The position numbers were made by a program, and so were the translations under genes. Shown here piece by piece: positions 1 through 6,518 of a DNA stretch of 9,965 bases (its first letter is position 1; each line of letters opens with the position of its first letter). The notes under the pieces were generated by a model, which worked only from the letters and a program-made list of their open reading frames with translations, searched no databases and was not told where the DNA came from. The stretch comes from Armatimonadota bacterium (GTDB lineage: Bacteria; Armatimonadota; Zipacnadia; Zipacnadales; FEN-943), in NCBI GenBank assembly GCA_029777735.1, contig JAKORR010000299.1, positions 1 to 9,965 of the forward strand, read 5' to 3'.

Positions 1-35
1 GCGCTGCCGCATCTTGTGCACCTGCCCGCAGCCAT
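1..35 (-). CDS. Possible start of a further gene downstream of hisS (partial)
   Basis: Leftward from the hisS stop codon there is an ATG at 35-33 followed by eleven open codons, reading MAAGRCTRCGS, before the window ends. The spacing to hisS is 12 bases. A G-rich run overlapping the hisS stop (AGGGGGG on the minus strand) could serve as ribosome binding site. The CxxC pair (CTRC) near the N-terminus would fit a small zinc-ribbon protein. So short an open stretch proves little, and it could be chance in GC-rich DNA. No function is proposed. Confidence 0.3.
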   Translation of the reverse strand, partial: MAAGRCTRCGS

Positions 36-47
36 GTTGAGGCCCCC

Positions 48-1316
48 CTAACCATCCGCGTTTCGGCAGTGGGCAACCAGATCGCCACGGTTAAGCTCCT
101 GCTGCTCGCCGCTGGCAAGATCGCGCAGGGCGACAGTGCCCTTGGCCAGTTCCTCCTCGCCCAGGATGGCGGCCCAGCGGAAGCCCGCTGCGTCCGCGTG
201 TCGCATCTGTGCCCGCAGGGAACGGCGTCGGTAGTCAAGGTCGGCAGTAATCCCGGCGGCACGAAGCTCGCCGGACAGCGCGAAGGCGGGCAGCCAGGCT
301 TCGTCGCCCACCGCCACCACAAACACACCCTCACGAGGCTCCTGTGAGGCAGCTTGACCCAGGGCCCGGCGCGCCAGTAACACGCGCTCCAGACCGATGC
401 CCAAGCCTACAGCCGGCGTAGGCGGCCCTCCACATTGCTCCACCAAGCCATCATAGCGCCCGCCGCCACCGATCGCGTCCTGCGAGCCTAGGCCCGTGCT
501 CACGAACTCGAAGGCGGTCTTTGTGTAGTAGTCCAGCCCACGCACAATCCGCGGCTGCAGCTCGAAACCGATTCCCAGTACCTTCAGGTGCTCCTGCACG
601 GCAGCGAAGTGTTCCGCGCACTCATCGCATAGCTCATCTACTTGCTTGGGCGCCCCGTCGGTGAGCCGCCGGCAGCTTTCGACCTTGCAGTCCAGCACAC
701 GCAGAGTGTTGGTCTCGTAGCGGCGGCGGCAGTCGTCGCAGAGCTCTTCCCTGCTTCCTGCGAGGAACTCGCGCAGCTTCACTACATAGACTGGCCGACA
801 GACCGGGCAGCCCACAGAGTTGATGAGCAGGCTGACCTTGGTGATGCCCAGCGCTGTGTAGAGCGTCATCGCCAGGTGTATCACTTCGGCGTCGAGGCCC
901 GGCGCCATACTGCCCAGGGCCTCCACGCCCGCTTGGTGGTGCTGGCGATAGCGACCTGCCTGTGGTCGATCATAGCGGAATATAGGCGCTATGTAGCAGA
1001 GCTTGACAATCCTTTCACGATCGGGGCCTTGCAGGTTGTCCTCAATGAAGGCCCGCACCACTGGTGCGGTGCCTTCGGGTCTGAGCGTCAGGCTGCGCCC
1101 CCCCCGATCCTCGAAGGTATACATCTCCTTGGAGACGATGTCTGTATCTTCGCCCACGGAGCGCACGAAGAGATCCGTGTCCTCGAAGATAGGGGTGCGA
1201 ATCTCGCCGTAACCAAAGCTGTGACAAAGGCGGCGAAAGGTGTTCTCCGCCAGTAGCCATTCGGGCATCTGGTCAGGCAGAATATCTTGGGTGCCACGTG
1301 GGCGCTGATACCGCAT
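48..1316 (-). CDS. hisS: Histidyl-tRNA synthetase (HisRS)
   Basis: This cytoplasmic class II aminoacyl-tRNA synthetase charges tRNA-His with histidine using ATP. The 422-residue length is normal for bacterial HisRS. In order I see the N-terminal PRGTQDILP signature (6-14), the motif 2 block FRYDRPQAGRYRQHHQ (113-128), the histidine-specific HisA loop RGLDYYT (259-265), the GGGGRYDGL segment (283-291) and motif 3 GLGIGLERVLL (304-314). A C-terminal anticodon-binding domain covers roughly 330-420. The insertion between motif 2 and HisA is cysteine-rich (C170/C173, C193/C196, C210/C215, C230/C233), which suggests metal binding but does not prove it. The position after Q125 in motif 2 is His (H126), where many bacterial HisRS have Phe. 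The ATG start at 1316 has an AGAGG element 8 bases upstream. The gene follows the membrane-protein gene by 26 bases on the same strand, so the two are probably co-transcribed. Confidence 0.97.
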   Translation of the reverse strand: MRYQRPRGTQDILPDQMPEWLLAENTFRRLCHSFGYGEIRTPIFEDTDLFVRSVGEDTDIVSKEMYTFEDRGGRSLTLRPEGTAPVVRAFIEDNLQGPDRERIVKLCYIAPIFRYDRPQAGRYRQHHQAGVEALGSMAPGLDAEVIHLAMTLYTALGITKVSLLINSVGCPVCRPVYVVKLREFLAGSREELCDDCRRRYETNTLRVLDCKVESCRRLTDGAPKQVDELCDECAEHFAAVQEHLKVLGIGFELQPRIVRGLDYYTKTAFEFVSTGLGSQDAIGGGGRYDGLVEQCGGPPTPAVGLGIGLERVLLARRALGQAASQEPREGVFVVAVGDEAWLPAFALSGELRAAGITADLDYRRRSLRAQMRHADAAGFRWAAILGEEELAKGTVALRDLASGEQQELNRGDLVAHCRNADG

Positions 1317-1342
1317 GATGGCCAGCCTCTTGCTGATTCAGG

Positions 1343-2050
1343 CTAACGGCTGTTTCCGTGTCGCCGTTTGCGAGGGCTGATCTGGGGACTGAGGGACGGC
1401 CGCCAGCCGAACCACATGGCCACTCGCTGTGGCCATGTGGGGGTGAAGGAATCGTGACGTGCCAGCTCCTGAGCCTCCTCCACCAGCTCTCCAGTAAGGG
1501 TAGCCGTGAGGATCTCCAGTGCGTGGTGCTGCCTTGACAACAAGTACAACTCGTACAGTACAGCGATGACCACCACTACAGCTATGTGCGACAGGGGCAT
1601 TCCTGCTACTGCCGCAACCACAACGGCCGTTGCAGCGACCCAGCCCAGAAGAATGGCGTGCCAATGAGAGTCGAGGAGGATTTTCTCCACAATATCTGCC
1701 GACGCGGCCAGGTGCTCTCTTGTCAAGTCTCCCAGTGATACACCCAGCTCCGAAGCCACGCGGCGCAGCAGCTTATCGGTAGCCGTACGGTATCCCTCGA
1801 GCCAGAATCCGGCGAGGAAGGCAGCCGCAGCCAAGGCCATGGCGGCCTGAAGGCGTAGCTCTGCCCGGCGGGTGGTAGGATCGATATCCGACGCCTGCAC
1901 CGCGCTTGCAGCGAGCGACAACAGGCCGACGGCCAGTATCGGCGTCAAGCCCCAACGCCACCACTGTCGGCGGAGACGGTGGCGGAGGCGTTCGACTCTC
2001 AATGCCTTTTCGTGGCGAGACAAGCGAGACATACTGGACTTTGCAACCAT
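1343..2050 (-). CDS. Unrecognised four-helix membrane protein
   Basis: I do not recognise this family. From the ATG at 2050 it encodes 235 residues. A strongly basic N-terminus (roughly residues 9-32, rich in Arg and His) precedes four predicted hydrophobic helices at about 33-53, 66-84, 132-150 and 154-172. The order suggests two hairpins separated by a soluble stretch of about 47 residues (DKLLRRVASELGV onward), with an amphipathic, basic C-terminal tail ending PRKRRHGNSR. The positive-inside rule puts the N-terminus, the middle segment and the tail in the cytoplasm. The frame stays open to a TTG at 2128, and ATGs at 2083 and 2080 have an AGGA 7 bases upstream. The strong promoter at 2084-2112 would start transcripts near 2077, however, which favours the 2050 ATG (GAGCGGGG upstream) or the 2032 ATG. 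Co-transcription with hisS is likely. It shows no catalytic motif. Confidence 0.72.
   Translation of the reverse strand: MVAKSSMSRLSRHEKALRVERLRHRLRRQWWRWGLTPILAVGLLSLAASAVQASDIDPTTRRAELRLQAAMALAAAAFLAGFWLEGYRTATDKLLRRVASELGVSLGDLTREHLAASADIVEKILLDSHWHAILLGWVAATAVVVAAVAGMPLSHIAVVVVIAVLYELYLLSRQHHALEILTATLTGELVEEAQELARHDSFTPTWPQRVAMWFGWRPSLSPQISPRKRRHGNSR
1412..1440 (-). repeat. Perfect 12-bp inverted repeat with 5-base loop
   Basis: CCACATGGCCAC (1412-1423) and GTGGCCATGTGG (1429-1440) are exact reverse complements around the loop TCGCT. The repeat lies inside the 3' part of the membrane-protein gene, about 70 bases before its stop. In the leftward mRNA it would form a strong hairpin between that gene and hisS. 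No T-run follows it on either strand, so it is not a typical intrinsic terminator. RNA stability, processing or a protein-binding palindrome are possible roles, and none is shown. Confidence 0.8.
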
Positions 2051-2083
2051 GGATAAGCCCCGCTCAAGCGGAGCAACCATCAT

Positions 2084-2112
2084 AGTATAGTCCTGGGCGG
2101 GGGAAGCGTCAA
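2084..2112 (-). promoter_or_regulatory. Sigma70-type promoter for the membrane protein-hisS unit
   Basis: On the minus strand TTGACG (2112-2107, -35) is followed by exactly 17 bases and then TATACT (2089-2084, -10). Each hexamer differs from consensus by one base, and the spacing is optimal. Transcription would start near 2077 and run left into the membrane-protein gene and hisS. This start lies downstream of the ATG pair at 2083/2080, which is why the 2050 start is preferred for the gene. Confidence 0.7.
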
Positions 2113-2265
2113 ACCTAAGGCGTCGCAAAGCTTTTGGTCAGCGGCCGTCCTCAGCGGTCAGGCTACGGATCCGTCTCCTGCGCGGCTACGGCTGCGCCAG
2201 GCTCCTCCTTTCTACCCAGTCCTGGAACTGGAAGGACCTGGTGCTCCACCGGCGAAGATATCTTT

Positions 2266-2814
2266 ATGCAGTCGTTCCGCGTGGTGATCCATCCTCAGGA
2301 AGGGATAACCGAAGGCGTCACGGAGGCTGTGGCCCAGGCTCTCAGCTTGGAACTGAGGGCGGAAAGCGTGCTTGGTCCGGCCCCAGCCATACCTGAGTCC
2401 GCCTATAGCGTACGTCGCAGGCAGTATCACGCGGGTAGGCTTCTCAGGGGCCTTACGTCCACTCTTGGGGCGGACTGCAGCCTGGCCCTGGTGACGGTCG
2501 ACCTGTTCGTGAAGGGCCTCAATTTTGTCTTCGGAGTGGCCCAAGGGACGCGGTGTGTCGTTTCCACCGTGCGACTGCTCCCAGAAGTGCATACAGTCGG
2601 CTCGTCATCTCTGTTCTGGCGACGGGTGAGCGTCGAGGCCGTGCACGAGGTCTCCCACACCCGCGGCTTGTCGCACTGCCTCGACCCGCAATGCGTCATG
2701 CACTACTCGAACAGCGTCGCGGACACCGACCGGAAGGGAGCGGGACTTTGCGTCCGTTGCAAAACTTTGCTCGTGGCGTCCCCCGCCACGGTGCTCAGAG
2801 GTGAGCAAGGATGA
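2266..2814 (+). CDS. Archaemetzincin-type zinc metalloprotease
   Basis: This is a member of the archaemetzincin family (peptidase family M54), probably a soluble cytoplasmic zinc peptidase; its substrate is unknown. The 182 residues from the ATG at 2266 match the family's usual size. The diagnostic signature is HEVSHTRGLSHC (127-138). H127, H131 and H137 should bind catalytic zinc and E128 is the general base. C138, C143, C162 and C165 should form the second, structural zinc site, with the family's CxM pair seen as C143-V-M145. The spacing from M145 to the CxxC is 16 residues, against 17 in the usual pattern. The upstream block LFVKGLNFVFGVA (80-92) is also characteristic. No signal peptide is visible. 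The frame extends back to a TTG at 2134, but those 44 residues look unlike protein family sequence. The SD before 2266 is weak (GGCGAAG). The stop overlaps the next start as ATGA, implying translational coupling to the DUF4838-type gene. Confidence 0.9.
   Translation: MQSFRVVIHPQEGITEGVTEAVAQALSLELRAESVLGPAPAIPESAYSVRRRQYHAGRLLRGLTSTLGADCSLALVTVDLFVKGLNFVFGVAQGTRCVVSTVRLLPEVHTVGSSSLFWRRVSVEAVHEVSHTRGLSHCLDPQCVMHYSNSVADTDRKGAGLCVRCKTLLVASPATVLRGEQG
2772..2790 (+). promoter_or_regulatory. Hairpin just upstream of the DUF4838-type gene's SD
   Basis: CGTGGCG (2772-2778) and CGCCACG (2784-2790) are perfect complements around a 5-base loop (TCCCC). The hairpin sits in the last codons of the archaemetzincin gene, 6 bases before the SD. 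Ribosomes finishing the protease would melt it, so it could tune coupled translation of the next gene. The structure is visible in sequence; the role is inferred. Confidence 0.5.
2797..2804 (+). promoter_or_regulatory. Ribosome binding site for the DUF4838-type gene
   Basis: AGAGGTGA lies 6 bases before the ATG at 2811 and fixes that start, which overlaps the archaemetzincin stop in the ATGA arrangement. It is embedded in protease codons. Confidence 0.75.
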
Positions 2815-5384
2815 GAAGGGGCAGTTTGACCTCAGCCGTATTGTTTGTCGTTTCGGTGGCATGTTTTGGATCTGCCTCGGCGGCTCCTTTGATCCTCGCG
2901 GAAGGAGGGCAGACCGACTACCAAATCGTCGTCAGCGCCACGGAAGCATCGCCTTCGGAGAGATACGCGGCCCAGGAGTTGGTACAGTTCCTGAGGCAGA
3001 TCACGGGGGCCGACTTCCCGACGCGCACCTGTGCTGAGGCGCGCCCAGGGAAGAGCATCTTCGTCGGCGACAGCGTCGCGCTGCGCGGAATCGCGCCCGG
3101 GTTCCGCGTGGAGTTGCTAGGGCGCGAAGGGTACGTGATACGAACCGTGGGCGACCATTTGATCTTGGCTGGGGGGCGCCAGCGCGGCACATTGTACGCC
3201 GTCTACGGCTTCCTGGAGGACCATCTGGGCTGCCGCTGGTTCACACCCGACTGCAGCCGGATTCCGCGGCAAGAGACGCTCCAGGTCGGCCCGCTGAACG
3301 AGAAGTGGTTTCCGCGGCTGGAATATCGCGAAGACCTCTACACCGAGGGCTTCGACGGGGTGTGGGCCGCACGCAATCGCTTGAACGGCCAGGCCCATCG
3401 ACTGACACCCGAGCAGGGTGACAAGATTCACTACATAGCCTTCGTCCACACCTTCTATGGACTGGTGCCGCCTGAGCAGTACTTCGCCGAACATCCCGAG
3501 TATTACTCAATGATCGGTGGCAAGCGCGTGGCAGAGAACGCTCAGTTGTGCCTTACAAATCCGGACGTCGTGCGCGTAGCTACGGAGAGCGTCCGCCGAT
3601 GGCTACGGGAGGCAAAGGCCAAGGGACTGCCCGATGACGTCATCGTGTCCGTATCTCAGAACGACTGCTGGGGCTACTGTGAGTGTCCGAAGTGCAAGGC
3701 GCTCGCTGAAGCCGAGGGCGCCCAGAGCGGCCCGATACTGCATTTCGTGAACCAGATAGCCGACGCCATCAAGGATGAGTTCCCCAGCGCAGCCATCGAC
3801 ACACTGGCCTATAGCTACTCCCGCAAGCCGCCGCTTCACGTCGTCCCGAGGCCGAACGTCATCGTGCGCCTGTGCAGCATCGAGTGCTGTTTCTCGCACC
3901 CACTGGCGACGTGTACCGTCAATGCGAGCTTCATGCAGGATCTGCGGAGATGGAGCCACCTCTGCAAGAGGCTCTACGTGTGGGATTACGTGACTAATTT
4001 CGCGCACTACATCATGCCCTTCCCGAACCTGCGTGTGCTGGGCCCCAACATCAAGACCTTTGTTGAGCACAACGTTCGCGGCATCTTCGAGGAGGGCAAC
4101 TATCATGGCGGAGGCGAATTCTGCCAGCTCCGCACCTACATGCTGGCGAAGTTGCTGTGGAATCCCGAATACAACCCGCAGACCGCGATGGACGAGTTCC
4201 TGGAAGCGTACTACGGCGCGGCGGCCCCCTATATCCGCCAGTACATCGATCTGCTGCACGACACCGTAGAGCGCGAGAACATCCACGTGCATATCTACTC
4301 ACCGCCAACCCAGCCTCACCTGCGTGCCGAGATCCTGGCGCAGGCTACAGCGCTCTTCGACCGCGCCGAGGAGGCGGTAAAGTCTGACGAAGGGCTGCTG
4401 CTGCGCGTCAAGCATGCCCGGATGCCCCTGCTCTACACGCAGATCGCCGGCTACAACCCGGGCTACCGCGTGGTGGGCGACCAGCTTCTCCCCACACGGT
4501 CCGAGGAATACGCGAGGGCTGTGGAGGAGTTCACGCAGCTCGCCCAGCGGCTTGGGATACCGCGCATCAGCGAGGGGCGCGACATGGGCCCCTGGCTTGC
4601 CTCGCTGTCACGCCAGTTCCCCCCACTCTCCCTGGTTAGGCTGCAGAGTCCTCACCTGACCGCCGAGATTCTGCCAGAGATGGGCGGGCGGCTGTTCAGG
4701 CTCTACGATCGCTGTCTCTACCGCAACATCATCTACGTGCCACCCGCGGGCGGTCCGGACTTCCCGATGGCGGGCGGCTACACGGACTGGCCTGGTGATA
4801 CCTGGCCCGGGCCTGGCACCCAGGAGCCCTGGGACCTGCTAGAGATCACCAGATACCGCGCGGTGCTTGGGCGCGAGATAGAGGGATTGTTCGTAAGGCG
4901 CGTCTTCGAGTTGGATCCGGCCGAGCCTTTGCTGCGCATCCTCGTTGAGGCGACCAACGCCTCGAATGAGGCTAGGAAGGTCCTTGTGCGAGTGCATCCG
5001 CAGTTCAGCCTAGGTAAGGTCGATGACTGTGTCGTGACCTTCGATGCTCCGAGCGGCGCTAAGCGGATACGGCTGGCGTCTATCGAGGGTACCGAGAAGG
5101 ACCTGTTTCTGACGGGCAAAGACTGCCCTGCAGGCCAGTGGATGCTGGAGAACCTGACCTATCATTGGGGCCTACATGCGAGTTTCAGCCCGGCACAGGT
5201 GGACAAGTGTCTGCTAAACGTCAACCGGAAGCAGAACCGTGTGAACCTGGAGCTATACTCCCGAGAACGCGTTCTGAAACCTGACGAGACCCTGAGTGTC
5301 CAATACACTTGGCGAGTGATCCGCAACACCGCACGAGAATACAGCGGCCCGGGGTCCTCAGGTTTCGGGCGCTGGGGATTCTGA
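2811..5384 (+). CDS. Secreted DUF4838-type glycoside-hydrolase-like protein with mutarotase-like C-terminus
   Basis: This is probably an exported carbohydrate-active or carbohydrate-binding protein; no reaction can be assigned. Residues 1-25 form a Sec signal peptide (basic MRRG, hydrophobic core, cut after SASAA). Residues 26-145 resemble the alpha/beta N-terminal domain of GH67/GH20-type enzymes (ASPSERYAAQELVQFL, then YGFLEDHLGCRWFTPD). Residues 165-480 carry the DUF4838 barrel signatures: VSVSQNDCWGYCECPKCK (279-296) with a cysteine cluster C286/C290/C292/C295, the stretch TLAYSYSRKPPLHVVPRPNV (331-350), and IFEEGNYHGGGEF (425-437), whose acidic pair E427/E428 is a candidate active-site element. 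Residues 500-585 look helical. Residues 605-840 look beta-rich, with LTAEILPEMGGRLFRLYD (616-633) resembling aldose-1-epimerase/DUF5107-like domains. The start is set by AGAGGTGA and by ATGA overlap with the archaemetzincin. Long open frames on the opposite strand here are GC-rich shadows. Confidence 0.88.
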   Translation: MRRGSLTSAVLFVVSVACFGSASAAPLILAEGGQTDYQIVVSATEASPSERYAAQELVQFLRQITGADFPTRTCAEARPGKSIFVGDSVALRGIAPGFRVELLGREGYVIRTVGDHLILAGGRQRGTLYAVYGFLEDHLGCRWFTPDCSRIPRQETLQVGPLNEKWFPRLEYREDLYTEGFDGVWAARNRLNGQAHRLTPEQGDKIHYIAFVHTFYGLVPPEQYFAEHPEYYSMIGGKRVAENAQLCLTNPDVVRVATESVRRWLREAKAKGLPDDVIVSVSQNDCWGYCECPKCKALAEAEGAQSGPILHFVNQIADAIKDEFPSAAIDTLAYSYSRKPPLHVVPRPNVIVRLCSIECCFSHPLATCTVNASFMQDLRRWSHLCKRLYVWDYVTNFAHYIMPFPNLRVLGPNIKTFVEHNVRGIFEEGNYHGGGEFCQLRTYMLAKLLWNPEYNPQTAMDEFLEAYYGAAAPYIRQYIDLLHDTVERENIHVHIYSPPTQPHLRAEILAQATALFDRAEEAVKSDEGLLLRVKHARMPLLYTQIAGYNPGYRVVGDQLLPTRSEEYARAVEEFTQLAQRLGIPRISEGRDMGPWLASLSRQFPPLSLVRLQSPHLTAEILPEMGGRLFRLYDRCLYRNIIYVPPAGGPDFPMAGGYTDWPGDTWPGPGTQEPWDLLEITRYRAVLGREIEGLFVRRVFELDPAEPLLRILVEATNASNEARKVLVRVHPQFSLGKVDDCVVTFDAPSGAKRIRLASIEGTEKDLFLTGKDCPAGQWMLENLTYHWGLHASFSPAQVDKCLLNVNRKQNRVNLELYSRERVLKPDETLSVQYTWRVIRNTAREYSGPGSSGFGRWGF

Positions 5385-5542
5385 GAGCGGGAGCCTTGTG
5401 CGGGACCAAGTGTCGAGTAGCAGGATCTATTACTCGCTCGCGGCCAGCAGAAGGCGGGAAACTGACGGTGCATAGCGTAGATTACGCGTCCAGGGCGGGG
5501 CCTGGGGAAGTTGCGTCTCGGACCCATGATGGGGTGGTTCAC
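5385..5542. other. 158-base gap between the DUF4838-type and DUF6599-type genes
   Basis: No gene, convincing promoter or terminator is visible. There is a short perfect hairpin GCGTA-gat-TACGC (5475-5487) and a 5-bp stem CCAGG/CCTGG (5490-5494 and 5501-5505), neither followed by a T-run. The frame of the downstream gene is open throughout, but this stretch does not read like a protein N-terminus and overlaps the upstream gene. Confidence 0.5.
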
Positions 5543-6457
5543 GTGAGGACACTACGGGCAAGCCTCGGCGCGGTGCTGTTAACGGGTGTGAGCGTGAGCG
5601 CAGTGCTTGCTCAGCCGGCTCCCACAAGCCAGCAAATGGTGGAGTTGCTGGGCAAACCGCCGGCAGGCTGGCAGGTGGTGCAGGGTCCGGCTGTTTATAA
5701 CGAGGACAACCTATGGGAGTGGATTGATGGCGAGGTGCCCGAAGTGCTGACCTACCTGTTCGACTTCGCTGTCTCTGCCCTCTTGAGTAGTGGCGATGTG
5801 CAAGTGGAGGTTGGCGCCTTCGTCATGAAGACACCACTGGACGCCTTCGGCTACTTCTCGCACAGGTCTTCGCCGGAGAACAAGCCCGCGCCTCTGGGCA
5901 ACGCGGCTTTTTGGGACGGTACACAGCTCCATGTGTGGCGCAACTACGCTTATCTGCGTTTTATGCCGTCCACCCAGGATCCTAAGGTGAAAACGAGGGT
6001 CCGGGAACTCGCGGATGCGCTGCTGGAACACCTGCCCGCGGCCGAGAAGATACCCACTTTGCTGACCATCCTTCCGACCAATAACCGGGTGCCAATGACG
6101 TTAGCTTTCACTCGCAGCAATGTGCTGGGCCAAGGTAAGCTAACCAACGGAGTGAGCGCCGACTACCGCATGGGCAACAAGATGATGACGGCTTGGGTAC
6201 TAGACTGCGGCGATAAGGACTCGGCAAAGCAAGTGCTGGCTCTGCTGGCGCAAGTGCTCGGCAAACAGCGTGCGATCGCCGCACTAGGCGACGAAGCCTT
6301 CGCAGGGTTCACAGAGGACTACGGGCCTACCATAGCCTTGCGCGAGGAGGGCTACGCCGCCTTCGTGGTGCATGCTGTGCCACCGGACTTCGCGGAGGCC
6401 CTGCTTCGTATGCTAACTGTAAGAATACGCATAGCGGAGGCGGAGCGCAAGCTCTAA
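5543..6457 (+). CDS. Secreted DUF6599-type protein
   Basis: The function of this family is unknown. From the GTG at 5543 the product has 304 residues, beginning with a Sec signal peptide (MRTLRASLGAVLLTG, cleavage probable after SAVLA, residue 23), so the mature protein is exported. The hallmark is GPAVYNEDNLWEWIDGE (48-64), matching the 'Y..DnLyeyIDGaae' core of DUF6599 proteins, followed by a beta-strand-rich block with VEVGAFVMKTPLDAFGYFS (88-106), LHVWRNYAYLRF (129-140) and a helical link LADALLEHLP (156-165). A second, similar half may cover 170-295. The open frame extends upstream to 5309 into the DUF4838-type gene, but only 5543 (or the GTG at 5534) places the signal peptide at the N-terminus; GGGG lies 8 bases before 5543. 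It is probably transcribed with its plus-strand neighbours. Confidence 0.82.
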   Translation: MRTLRASLGAVLLTGVSVSAVLAQPAPTSQQMVELLGKPPAGWQVVQGPAVYNEDNLWEWIDGEVPEVLTYLFDFAVSALLSSGDVQVEVGAFVMKTPLDAFGYFSHRSSPENKPAPLGNAAFWDGTQLHVWRNYAYLRFMPSTQDPKVKTRVRELADALLEHLPAAEKIPTLLTILPTNNRVPMTLAFTRSNVLGQGKLTNGVSADYRMGNKMMTAWVLDCGDKDSAKQVLALLAQVLGKQRAIAALGDEAFAGFTEDYGPTIALREEGYAAFVVHAVPPDFAEALLRMLTVRIRIAEAERKL

Positions 6458-6504
6458 GCCTTATTCTTGCGTTGCAGGGAGGCAGTCGACAGTCCCAACT
6501 CGCC

Positions 6505-6511
6505 GGAGGTG
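6505..6511 (+). promoter_or_regulatory. Ribosome binding site of the Tat-exported reductase-like gene
   Basis: GGAGGTG sits 7 bases before the ATG at 6519, a near-ideal SD match that fixes the start and keeps the twin-arginine signal close to the N-terminus. Confidence 0.8.
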
Positions 6512-6518
6512 CCCGGGC

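Noticed and set aside
642..1256. A 204-codon open frame on the plus strand opposite hisS
   Set aside because: It is antisense to a clearly conserved hisS, shows no recognisable domain, and is expected from GC-rich codon use.
1558..1635. GMPLSHIAV in the membrane protein, resembling the GMPSSHSA motif of DUF212/PAP2-related proteins
   Set aside because: The surrounding pattern (downstream YDA/GVRR and LGHTP elements) is missing, so the resemblance is probably chance.
2138..2191. Short direct repeats TCAGCGG (2138, 2151) and GGCTACGG (2161, 2184), and palindrome ACGGATCCGT (2165-2174), as operators between the divergent units
   Set aside because: Each is 7-10 bases, spacing is irregular, and no plus-strand promoter can be seen nearby, so there is too little to call a site.
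2134..2265. N-terminal extension of the archaemetzincin from a TTG at 2134
   Set aside because: The added residues do not resemble the family, no SD precedes the TTG, and the 2266 ATG gives a normal family length.
3603..4292. A 229-codon open frame on the minus strand inside the DUF4838-type gene
   Set aside because: It lies wholly opposite conserved family motifs and has no family features of its own. Stop-poor antisense frames are usual at this GC content.
5309..5542. N-terminal extension of the DUF6599-type protein into the preceding gene
   Set aside because: It would bury the signal peptide at residue 79 and overlap 76 bases of the DUF4838-type gene.
6444..6473. CGCAAG/CTTGCG inverted repeat around the DUF6599-type stop as a terminator
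   Set aside because: The stem is only 6 bp plus one wobble pair and one A-T pair, with a 14-base loop and no T-run after it.
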